Positions 1 through 4,426 of a stretch of DNA of 5,048 nt are shown here, one piece after another. Within the stretch, counting starts at the first letter, position 1, and the number at the start of each line of letters is the position of its first letter. The stretch covers positions 1 to 5,048 of the forward strand of contig JAESTJ010000015.1 of the NCBI GenBank assembly GCA_016763615.1. The letters run 5' to 3'. The translations under genes and the position numbers were made by a program. The stretch comes from Minisyncoccota bacterium (GTDB lineage: Bacteria > Patescibacteriota > Minisyncoccia > Phycocordibacterales > UBA2100). Below the pieces are notes generated by a model that ran no database searches, had not been told where the DNA came from, and saw only the letters and a list, made by a program, of their open reading frames with translations.

Positions 1-22
1 GGTAGGACATTCGACCACCAGT

Positions 23-66
23 CACTAAGTATAATTTACGCCTTGCAGGCTCAATTCTACTAAGTG
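23..66 (+). repeat. CACTAAGTA/TACTAAGTG hairpin repeat, copy 1
   Basis: Outer arms CACTAAGTA (23-31) and TACTAAGTG (58-66) pair over 9 bp with one central A-A mismatch. A middle stem follows (33-36 with 53-56). The tip is GCCT-TGC-AGGC (40-50), a 4-bp stem with a 3-nt loop. There are 8 nt on the left and 7 nt on the right between outer arm and tip stem, so C39 is probably bulged. ACCACC lies upstream at 14-19, three bases before the hairpin. Function unknown; it could act as RNA, as single-stranded DNA, or as paired protein sites, since ACTAAGT is repeated in both arms 35 nt apart. Confidence 0.8.
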
Positions 67-78
67 CTTTTGCGACCA

Positions 79-110
79 AACTTTCAGTGACTGAAAGGAA
101 CATGAAAGTT
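79..110 (+). repeat. Alternative hairpins after repeat copy 1
   Basis: CTTTCAG (81-87), TGA, CTGAAAG (91-97) is a perfect 7-bp stem with a 3-nt loop. AACTTTCA (79-86) can instead pair perfectly with TGAAAGTT (103-110). The left arm is therefore shared by two mutually exclusive hairpins. A comparable 3-nt-loop hairpin follows repeat copy 3 at 4809-4823. Confidence 0.6.
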
Positions 111-125
111 GAAGTACTCTTGTGG

Positions 126-244
126 TGGTCTGGGCTCGTACAAAATATTGTAGGACTCGGCTGCTTGCATGTCACCACCCATCACTAAGTATTTTTTTCG
201 TGCCGGGCACTCAAAAATACTAAGTGTGTTTGGTCTGGGCTCGT
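126..244 (+). repeat. 14-bp direct repeat TGGTCTGGGCTCGT
   Basis: TGGTCTGGGCTCGT occurs identically at 126-139 and 231-244. The second copy starts 5 nt after hairpin copy 2 ends; the first lies 60 nt after hairpin copy 1. The two copies bracket hairpin copy 2, which suggests a duplicated module within the repeat family. Confidence 0.65.
183..226 (+). repeat. CACTAAGTA/TACTAAGTG hairpin repeat, copy 2
   Basis: The outer arms (183-191, 218-226) are identical to copy 1, with the same A-A mismatch and the same 44-nt length. The interior is different but still pairs: a T-run (192-196) with an A-run (213-217), then GTGC-CGG-GCAC (200-210) with a 3-nt loop. C199 occupies the bulge position of C39 in copy 1. 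ACCACC (174-179) lies at the same three-base distance upstream as in copy 1. Confidence 0.8.
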
Positions 245-286
245 CTGTTTTCGCTGCGCTCAAACATGACTCCGCCTCGGACAACT

Positions 287-313
287 AAAAAACAGTGCGC
301 AGGCACTGTTTTT
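287..313 (-). terminator. Terminator downstream of tRNA-Lys
   Basis: CAGTGC (293-298) pairs with GCACTG (303-308) across a 4-nt loop, with an A-run on the left (287-292) and a T-run on the right (309-313). Read on the minus strand it begins 10 nt past the tRNA 3' end and ends in a U-run, as expected for intrinsic termination. The symmetric A/T flanks mean it could also stop plus-strand transcription. Confidence 0.75.
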
Positions 314-323
314 CTTAACGTTG

Positions 324-396
324 TCCGCCCGGTAGGACTCGAACCTACGACATTCGGCTTAAAAGGCCGCTGCTCTACCAACTGAGCTACGGGCGG
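324..396 (-). tRNA. tRNA-Lys (anticodon UUU)
   Basis: The minus strand folds into a full 73-nt cloverleaf. The acceptor is CCGCCCG paired with CGGGCGG, with discriminator A at 324. The D arm GCTC/GAGC contains AGTTGGTA, and the T arm GTAGG-TTCGAGT-CCTAC is intact. The anticodon loop CTTTTAA gives UUU at 363-361, decoding Lys AAA/AAG. The anticodon stem has four pairs plus an apparent G-A mismatch at 27-43. CCA is not encoded (the next bases are CAA), so it must be added by a nucleotidyltransferase. Confidence 0.95.
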
Positions 397-439
397 ATGT
401 TCGAAAATATAGCATATGTAAGCTATTTTCACAGTATAT

Positions 440-468
440 TGTATACCCAGTACTAACTTTATTGTAAT
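440..468 (-). promoter_or_regulatory. Predicted promoter of tRNA-Lys
   Basis: On the minus strand, TATACA (445-440) is a -10-like hexamer, with ATTACA (468-463) 17 nt upstream as a weak -35. Transcription would start near 433, leaving a leader of about 37 nt to be removed by RNase P. Another -10-like TATACT lies at 438-433. The spacer is almost identical to that of the divergent methyltransferase promoter. Confidence 0.55.
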
Positions 469-519
469 GTATTTCACGCACATGATTTTAGTTAGACAAT
501 AAAGTTAGTGCTGGGTATA
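442..519. repeat. 24-bp inverted repeat covering two divergent promoters
   Basis: Positions 442-465 and 496-519 are reverse complements at 23 of 24 bases; position 510 differs. Each arm spans the end of the -35, the whole spacer and the first four bases of the -10 of one promoter. Promoters normally do not share spacer sequence, so the arms point to a recent inverted duplication or to a bound regulator. Confidence 0.75.
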
Positions 520-521
520 GT
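493..521 (+). promoter_or_regulatory. Predicted promoter of the SpoU methyltransferase gene
   Basis: TAGACA (493-498) and TATAGT (516-521) are separated by 17 nt, each one base away from the sigma-70 consensus. Seven bases separate the -10 from the ATG at 529, so transcription should begin at or next to the start codon. No Shine-Dalgarno sequence is present. The expected message is leaderless. Confidence 0.65.
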
Positions 522-528
522 ATTTCAG

Positions 529-1005
529 ATGAATGAGCTTATAGTTATCCTACATAATATACGGAGCACCCATAATGTCGGTTCAATCTTCCGTTCAGCT
601 GATGCATTTGGCGTTGGAAAAATATATCTCACTGGCTACACTCCATCGCCCATAGACAGATTTGGGCGACCACAAAAAGACATTGCAAAGACTGCACTCG
701 GAGCAGAGAAGTATATTCCGTGGGAATCTACCGACGTCAATGACGTAATGGCTACACTAAAGAAAGATGGTTTTGAGATAGTAGCAGTAGAGCAAGACAA
801 TAGGTCAGTATCCCTGCAAGATTGCGCTCCATCAAAAAGAGTTGCACTTATTTTTGGTAATGAAGTGAAGGGAGTTTCAAAACAACTGAGAGAAAAAAGC
901 GACACAATTTTGGAAATACCAATGCTTGGTAAGAAAGAGTCACTTAATGTAAGTGTTACCGCAGGAATAGTCCTATTTCATTTGCAAAAAAATATTAGGA
1001 GGTAG
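529..1005 (+). CDS. SpoU/TrmH-family RNA 2'-O-methyltransferase
   Basis: The 158-residue product is a minimal SPOUT-class methyltransferase, which methylates ribose 2'-OH in tRNA or rRNA using S-adenosylmethionine. All three family motifs are visible. Motif 1 is NVGSIFRSAD (16-25) with the catalytic-type Arg22. Motif 2 is FGNEVKGVS (109-117). Motif 3 is IPMLGKKESLNVSVTAG (130-146), part of the trefoil-knot cofactor site. There is no N-terminal substrate-binding extension of the RlmB type, so it is close in size to TrmL; the target nucleotide cannot be told. I chose ATG 529 over the in-frame GTG at 508 because homologues start near the ILHNIRS segment and because 508 lies inside the promoter. 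It diverges from tRNA-Lys and converges on the TrpR-like gene. Confidence 0.9.
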   Translation: MNELIVILHNIRSTHNVGSIFRSADAFGVGKIYLTGYTPSPIDRFGRPQKDIAKTALGAEKYIPWESTDVNDVMATLKKDGFEIVAVEQDNRSVSLQDCAPSKRVALIFGNEVKGVSKQLREKSDTILEIPMLGKKESLNVSVTAGIVLFHLQKNIRR

Positions 1006-1007
1006 AG

Positions 1008-1043
1008 GTGTTGAATATATCAGTTAACTGACATATTCAACAC
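1008..1043. promoter_or_regulatory. 36-bp palindrome with TrpR-like operator core
   Basis: Arms GTGTTGAATAT (1008-1018) and ATATTCAACAC (1033-1043) surround the perfect 12-bp palindrome TCAGTTAACTGA (1020-1031), with one A/C mismatch. The central 21 bp (1016-1036) recur exactly at 1514-1534 in the promoter of the adjacent TrpR-like gene. It lies between convergent genes and has no U-run on either side, so it is not a canonical intrinsic terminator. A hairpin that ends transcripts or protects their 3' ends remains possible. Confidence 0.65.
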
Positions 1044-1070
1044 GGTTTGGTGTAATCGATATATACTTAT

Positions 1071-1505
1071 TTATTTTGACCCAGATTTCCAAGAATCAAT
1101 TGCAAGATTGGCCTTTATACGTAAATGTTTTTGAGGACTACCAGTAATTCCAAGCGTCAGAGCAGTTTCTATCATTCCTATCAAACTTGCTCGTGCCTTT
1201 TTACGCTTAAAAATCTTTTCGATATGTTCAAGTTTTCCCAGTTCGAGTTGTTTTTGTAGTCGTAATACAGTGCCCATACCCACTTTAAATATATGTATGA
1301 TTTCGTATGTAGAATATTTATGCACAAGTAGTCCTATTATACCAACTCGTTTTGCTAGCATAATCTGCTCCGATGGAGATAGAACTTCAAATAAAGTACG
1401 AGACAATTCTTTGCGGGTTGAGTGAGCAATGAATAAATCGATAAGTTGCGTATGTAGGTAGTTCTTGATTTCTTTCGAGATCTTTTTCTTCGAAACGTTT
1501 ACCAT
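1071..1505 (-). CDS. TrpR/YerC-like transcriptional regulator
   Basis: The 144-residue product contains a Trp-repressor-type DNA-binding domain at about residues 38-90. A conserved-type helix LFEVLSPSEQIMLAKRVGII (38-57) is followed by a helix-turn-helix at about 64-87 (YSTYEIIHIFKVGMGTVLRL and on). The family includes the tryptophan-sensing repressor of E. coli and the less understood YerC/YecD proteins. This protein has about 35 extra N-terminal and 50 extra C-terminal basic residues compared with the core, and no trp genes are nearby, so tryptophan sensing cannot be assumed. The start is ATG 1505, 6 nt from an extended -10. A palindrome with the trp-operator-like core AGTTAACT sits in the promoter, so autorepression is likely. 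It converges on the methyltransferase gene. Confidence 0.8.
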   Translation of the reverse strand: MVNVSKKKISKEIKNYLHTQLIDLFIAHSTRKELSRTLFEVLSPSEQIMLAKRVGIIGLLVHKYSTYEIIHIFKVGMGTVLRLQKQLELGKLEHIEKIFKRKKARASLIGMIETALTLGITGSPQKHLRIKANLAIDSWKSGSK

Positions 1506-1511
1506 AACTAG

Positions 1512-1540
1512 AGTATATCAGTTAACTGACATATATTATT
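1512..1540 (-). promoter_or_regulatory. Promoter and overlapping operator of the TrpR-like gene
   Basis: On the minus strand, TGATATACT (1520-1512) is an extended -10 (TG-n-TATACT); the -35 position (AATAAT, 1540-1535) is weak. The operator palindrome TCAGTTAACTGA (1518-1529) fills the spacer and supplies the TG of the extended -10, so bound protein would block RNA polymerase. Six bases separate the -10 from ATG 1505, predicting a leaderless mRNA. Confidence 0.65.
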
Positions 1541-1607
1541 ACGGGTATATAATTATTTGTAAGTAATGTTTGTAGTCAATGGTAGGGTAATGCTGTTTTT
1601 TTAAACG

Positions 1608-2510
1608 CTAGTAATTAAATACATCGACGGTCCGACGATTCTCATCGAGAAGCCGAATAATTTCGTAACTCTCTTTCCATAGAGGGTCATTTTGATTGAG
1701 GAAAATACGCCATTCCTTAGCGGAGTAAAAATCAGAATCCTTGGCATACACACCATTGCAGAAGTTGTGCGTAAGTCGTGGCTGGATGCGCTCGCGACAC
1801 GCTTGTGAGAGACCAGAGAAACCATTAACGTTACTGGTTACGTAGGCACATCGTTGAAAATTTTCTGAAAACGTAACACATGCATCGCCAAACTCTTTCA
1901 AATTTTCAATAGTTGGAGGCACCACTTCTCTTGGGTTAATACATAAAGAGGATAAGGTAGGTTCAAAATCCTGCGTATCACTTAAGAATCCGGAACACCG
2001 ATTCACTCGAAAAGAGACTCCAACTGGTGATTGGCGAGTCGCTATAATAGCGCTTTCTCCTGGGCGAAGATATATATCCTGTAGTTCATTTACTTCTCCT
2101 GCGACATAGAGCTCTGTTCCTTGGGGAATACCAATCCATGTATCACTAATCATGCTTTGTAGTGACCAGTCACTTATGTTTATTGGTTGAGCATTATCTT
2201 TGTTAGCACGTATCTCGACATACTCGTAAAAAATGTCATCAACGTTTACTGTATCGGTATCTTTGACTATCTCAATCATTCCAGCTACTGGCGAAAACTC
2301 ACCGAGTTCGTCTAAATCAACTTCTGCGGGTGATCTTGTAGACCCAACAGTGAGGGGTCCAGTAATGAGACTAGTTATTTCTGAAAGAAAGTTTGTCTGA
2401 AAGAAAGTATTTGTAACACTCGTTGGAGATTCACGGAATGATTTAAAAACAGACCATAAAACTGTTAGAGCAATAATTACAAGAACAATAAAAATTATTT
2501 TCCGTATCAT
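1608..2510 (-). CDS. Membrane-anchored lamin-tail-domain-like surface protein
   Basis: The product has 300 residues. Residues 5-22 are a hydrophobic segment after a short basic start (MIRK), probably an N-terminal membrane anchor with the rest outside the cell. Residues about 93-160 resemble a lamin-tail (LTD) beta-sandwich: YEYVEIRANK (95-104), the INISDWSL turn (110-117) and LRPGESAIIATR (148-159). The last strands appear at the C-terminus, IIRLLDENRRTVDVFNY (284-300). Between them is an insertion of about 100 residues. The only six cysteines (172, 190, 211, 221, 238, 251) lie there or at its edge, compatible with three disulfides. It is the last gene of the ruvA-mur block, 2 nt after the ligase stop. 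No Shine-Dalgarno sequence or clear terminator is seen. The fold is inferred from motifs; the function is unknown. Confidence 0.65.
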   Translation of the reverse strand: MIRKIIFIVLVIIALTVLWSVFKSFRESPTSVTNTFFQTNFLSEITSLITGPLTVGSTRSPAEVDLDELGEFSPVAGMIEIVKDTDTVNVDDIFYEYVEIRANKDNAQPINISDWSLQSMISDTWIGIPQGTELYVAGEVNELQDIYLRPGESAIIATRQSPVGVSFRVNRCSGFLSDTQDFEPTLSSLCINPREVVPPTIENLKEFGDACVTFSENFQRCAYVTSNVNGFSGLSQACRERIQPRLTHNFCNGVYAKDSDFYSAKEWRIFLNQNDPLWKESYEIIRLLDENRRTVDVFNY

Positions 2511-2512
2511 AA

Positions 2513-3268
2513 TTATATAGTAGCAGTGTCAGGTGTATCACCAAGCATCTTTTTTAATTCCTCGCGTGCCACTGAAGAGTCACTCCATTCTTCTTTTTGG
2601 CCATTGGCGCGCATAATAAAAGGATCAGTCCCTTTCCCTGTAATAAGTACAGCGTCTCCTTTACCAGTTTTTGCCAGCTCTAAGGCTGTTCTAATAGCCT
2701 TACGTCTATCCATAACTACCTGAGGTTTTTTCTGCATACCCGCTGCCATTTCTTGTACTATAGATTCTGGATTTTCGTCGTAGGGGTCTTCGTCGGTAAG
2801 AATGATACGCTCACAATACTTTTCGGCTAGTGCTGCCATTTTAGGTCGTTTCCATGTGTCACGTCCACCTCCCGTATTACCAAGTACACAAATTTTTGTT
2901 CGATTCGGAAACGCGGTGTACAATTTTTCTAAAGATTCTAGGGTATGGGCGTAGTCAACGATAACATCAAAATTTTGACCCTCATCTATTGGTTCCACTC
3001 TGCCAGGAATAAGGCGTGTTGCTTCAAGTCCAGCACGAATGCTTTTTGCTTCAATACCAAAAGTGTGCGCAAAAGAAGCAGCAGCAAGCATATTCATGAC
3101 GGTAAATTCTCCAGGGATAGGGGAATGTATGGAGGTTTCATTAAAAGTAATGTTGGTGCCACTTTCGTCAGTGCTCCAAGGTTCTGCGTAGGTAAGAGCG
3201 TATGGAGTAGCTATTTCTACATCTAATCCAAGAAAATCAGGACCGTATTCATCGTCTGCATTTGCCAC
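2513..3268 (-). CDS. murE: MurE-like Mur ligase, C-terminal part (separated by frameshift)
   Basis: This is the downstream half of one Mur ligase gene. In this frame homologous sequence already begins at 3352 (reading HGSFANYIHAKFSIGKG and on to ANADDEYG); the GTG at 3268 is only the first formal start and codes an internal valine. Counting from it, IPGRVE (87-92) and VDYAHT (104-109) mark the junction of the central and C-terminal domains. GNTGGGRDTWKRP (130-142) and GKGTDPF (211-217) match conserved C-terminal-domain motifs. Mur ligases join an amino acid to UDP-MurNAc-peptide with ATP in the cytoplasm. The DNPR motif of diaminopimelate-adding MurE is replaced by DEDPYDEN (159-166), so the amino acid added is uncertain. 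The lamin-tail-like gene starts 2 nt after the stop. Confidence 0.75.
   Translation of the reverse strand: MANADDEYGPDFLGLDVEIATPYALTYAEPWSTDESGTNITFNETSIHSPIPGEFTVMNMLAAASFAHTFGIEAKSIRAGLEATRLIPGRVEPIDEGQNFDVIVDYAHTLESLEKLYTAFPNRTKICVLGNTGGGRDTWKRPKMAALAEKYCERIILTDEDPYDENPESIVQEMAAGMQKKPQVVMDRRKAIRTALELAKTGKGDAVLITGKGTDPFIMRANGQKEEWSDSSVAREELKKMLGDTPDTATI
2517..2525 (-). promoter_or_regulatory. Possible extended -10 before the lamin-tail-like gene
   Basis: On the minus strand TGCTACTAT (2525-2517) fits TG-n plus a TATAAT-like hexamer matching at four positions, and lies 6 nt before ATG 2510. It sits inside the last codons of the upstream ligase gene. The spacing matches the other predicted leaderless starts here, but the hexamer is weak. 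Confidence 0.3.
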
Positions 3269-3294
3269 AATGACGCGAGGGCGTTTTCTCGAGT

Positions 3295-3789
3295 CTACGA
3301 GCCCTTTACCAATAGAAAATTTTGCGTGTATGTAGTTGGCAAATGAGCCATGGACTCTATATGTTCTGCTGCGATGTTTGTAAAAATAAGCGCGTCAGTA
3401 TCTATACCAACATGTCGGAACTGCTTGGCACCTTCGGAGGTCATTTCAACTATTACCCAGTCGCATTTAGCATCAACAACTTTTCGCAAGAAACTTTGCA
3501 AAAAGAATCTTCCCGGCATGGTCATCTTGCGTTTATTTGGCTGAGAATTTTCTCCTATTTTAAAGCGGATGGTGCTTACCAATGCTGTGGTGTACCCAGC
3601 GTGCTCCAAGATTGAATTAACAAATTCGCATACACTCGATTTACCTTTTGTACCAGTGACGGCCACTACTTTCAGTTCGCGTGATGGGTATCCATACAAT
3701 CGAGCACCGACCCACGCAAGAGTGCGGTGATAGAGTGGGCTCAATGTTGTATAGAGCTGTGTAGGAATAAACTTTTTTAAGTTGTCCAT
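3295..3789 (-). CDS. murE: MurE-like Mur ligase, N-terminal part (ends at frameshift)
   Basis: This is the upstream half of the ligase; residues 1-145 are genuine and the last 18 (after EHIES) are out of frame. The ATP-binding P-loop GTKGKS is at 46-51, followed by the central-domain segments MTMPGRFF (89-96), VIVEMTSEG (112-120) and FTNIAAEHIES (136-146). MurE proteins usually have about 100 residues before the P-loop forming a UDP-MurNAc-binding domain. Here there are only 45, ending in YGYPSRELKVVAVTGT, so that domain is almost absent. With one base restored, the protein would have about 425 residues. It starts 18 nt after ruvA, without a Shine-Dalgarno sequence or a convincing promoter, so it is probably cotranscribed with ruvA. 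A related ligase acting on another substrate is possible. Confidence 0.75.
   Translation of the reverse strand: MDNLKKFIPTQLYTTLSPLYHRTLAWVGARLYGYPSRELKVVAVTGTKGKSSVCEFVNSILEHAGYTTALVSTIRFKIGENSQPNKRKMTMPGRFFLQSFLRKVVDAKCDWVIVEMTSEGAKQFRHVGIDTDALIFTNIAAEHIESMAHLPTTYTQNFLLVKGS
3349..3357 (-). other. Single-base frameshift in the Mur ligase gene
   Basis: On the minus strand the N-terminal frame reads EHIES up to the TCC at 3354-3352, then runs 18 unrelated residues to a stop at 3295. Re-reading from C3352 gives HGSFANY, exactly the expected continuation EHIES-HGSF. One base is missing between GAG-TC and CAT. No slippery heptamer is present, so a sequencing error or a recent deletion is more likely than programmed frameshifting. 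Confidence 0.85.
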
Positions 3790-3807
3790 AATTGTTGTAC
3801 AGTTTTA

Positions 3808-4368
3808 TTAAGCGAGGACTTTAAGTGCTCGTTTCAGTCGCTCGCTCGCACCTGCTACATCTCTTGGAACCTCCTTAAGTGCACTGCGTGCCTCAGATAT
3901 CGAGTACCCCATAGCTGCGAGGGCGTCGATAGCATCGGTGTCTTCTTTAAGAGAAGGGTTTCCAATAACTTTACCAACCTTGTCGCTTAGTCCAAGAATA
4001 ATTTTTTGCGCGCTTTTCGCTCCAATCCCAGAGACTTTAGTTAAATACGAAGTATCACCTTGCGCTATAGCACTTATAAGAGTAGCTACGTCAGTGAGCC
4101 CAAGAATAGAAATTGCTGACTTGGGACCAATTCCTGAAATTCCTATGAGTAACTCAAAGAAAACTAAGTCCTCTCGCGTAAGGAAACCGTATAAATCGAG
4201 TGCAGTTTCGCGCACCGAGAGGTATGTCCATAGCATTATCTCCTTGTTTTCTGCTGTGTTTGCTAGTGTCTCTGGGGTTATGAATATCCTGTAACCAACT
4301 CCATGCACGTCGAGAATGCAGTATTCAGGATCCTTGGCAACTATTGTGCCTCGCAACTGTGTAATCAT
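3808..4368 (-). CDS. ruvA: Holliday junction DNA helicase subunit RuvA
   Basis: The 186-residue product is a full-length RuvA, slightly shorter than the E. coli protein (203). RuvA tetramers clamp Holliday junctions and load the RuvB motor for branch migration. The N-terminal OB domain begins MITQLRGTIV and includes VHGVGY (21-26). Two helix-hairpin-helix motifs, ISGIGPKSA (77-85) and VSGIGAKSA (112-120), bind the DNA arms. The C-terminal RuvB-binding domain contains DAIDALAAMGYS (145-156). At the acidic pin, E. coli Glu55-Asp56 corresponds to Glu54-Thr55 (RETALDLYGF), so one acidic residue is missing. I chose ATG 4368 because RuvA proteins begin with this MI-x-x-LRG pattern and an extended -10 lies 7 nt upstream; ATG 4380 would overlap that element. 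It is the first gene of the minus-strand block and diverges from rpsT. Confidence 0.95.
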   Translation of the reverse strand: MITQLRGTIVAKDPEYCILDVHGVGYRIFITPETLANTAENKEIMLWTYLSVRETALDLYGFLTREDLVFFELLIGISGIGPKSAISILGLTDVATLISAIAQGDTSYLTKVSGIGAKSAQKIILGLSDKVGKVIGNPSLKEDTDAIDALAAMGYSISEARSALKEVPRDVAGASERLKRALKVLA

Positions 4369-4375
4369 TACGCAA

Positions 4376-4384
4376 ATCATACCA
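4376..4384 (-). promoter_or_regulatory. Extended -10 promoter of ruvA
   Basis: On the minus strand TGGTATGAT (4384-4376) fits TG-n-TATGAT, one base from the consensus hexamer. The -35 position (GTCGCC at 4404-4399) is poor, as is common with extended -10 promoters. Seven bases separate it from ATG 4368, predicting a leaderless message. No LexA-type operator is visible. Confidence 0.6.
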
Positions 4385-4390
4385 CGGGCG

Positions 4391-4419
4391 TTGCGTTTGG
4401 CGACCAAATACAGTATTAT
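4391..4419 (+). promoter_or_regulatory. Predicted rpsT promoter
   Basis: TTGCGT (4391-4396) and TATTAT (4414-4419) are 17 nt apart. Seven bases then lead to ATG 4427, so the transcript should start at or next to the start codon. This promoter interleaves with the divergent ruvA promoter in a 58-bp gap. Confidence 0.65.
4396..4408. promoter_or_regulatory. Palindrome between the divergent ruvA and rpsT promoters
   Basis: TTTGG (4396-4400), CGA, CCAAA (4404-4408) is a perfect 5-bp dyad with a 3-nt centre. It starts at the last base of the rpsT -35, runs into its spacer and covers the ruvA -35 position, so a protein bound here could affect both genes. The 9-mer GCGACCAAA within it also occurs at 72-80 in the repeat region. 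Confidence 0.35.
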
Positions 4420-4426
4420 CTGGCGA

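Larger units (their letters stand above)
1..286. other. Gene-free region of structured repeats (left)
   Basis: I see no credible gene here; the open frames on both strands resemble no family. The stretch is built from hairpins and short repeats: two copies of the CACTAAGTA/TACTAAGTG hairpin (23-66, 183-226), smaller hairpins at 81-97, 139-152, 246-266 and 271-281, and a 14-bp direct repeat. GACCA-type motifs lie next to the hairpins in both orientations: GACCACCA 13-20, GACCAAAC 74-81, TGGTGGTC 123-130 and GTTTGGTC 228-235. The same kind of sequence reappears at 4740-5048, so it is a dispersed family rather than a local accident. Confidence 0.75.

Noticed and set aside
23..66. Integron attC site
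   Set aside because: The asymmetric stem is suggestive, but the arms lack the GTTRRRY/RYYYAAC core boxes, there is no integrase, and the genes between copies are housekeeping genes rather than cassettes.
1..286. CRISPR array suggested by recurring ACTAAGT sequences
   Set aside because: The recurring units are hairpin arms at irregular distances (35 and 125 nt apart), not direct repeats of 23-40 bp with spacers of even size, and no cas gene is present.
84..483. Open reading frames of 66 and 87 residues on the minus strand
   Set aside because: One runs through the hairpin repeats, the other through tRNA-Lys; neither resembles a known protein.
508..528. GTG start at 508 for the methyltransferase
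   Set aside because: It lies in the spacer of the predicted promoter, and the family's N-terminus fits ATG 529.
1008..1043. Intrinsic terminator or trp-type attenuator
   Set aside because: The strong hairpin has no U-run on either strand and no leader peptide with Trp codons; the shared 21 bp with the promoter copy favours an operator.
3349..3357. Programmed -1 frameshifting in the Mur ligase
   Set aside because: There is no slippery X-XXY-YYZ heptamer at the junction, and Mur ligases are not known to need frameshifting.
4376..4384. LexA (SOS) control of ruvA
   Set aside because: No CTGT-N8-ACAG or GAAC-N4-GTTC type dyad is present in the ruvA/rpsT gap.
4316..4426. N-terminal extension of S20 and, on the other strand, extension of RuvA up to 4779
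   Set aside because: These are only open upstream frames. S20 and RuvA homologues begin at 4427 and 4368, and promoters sit directly before those codons.
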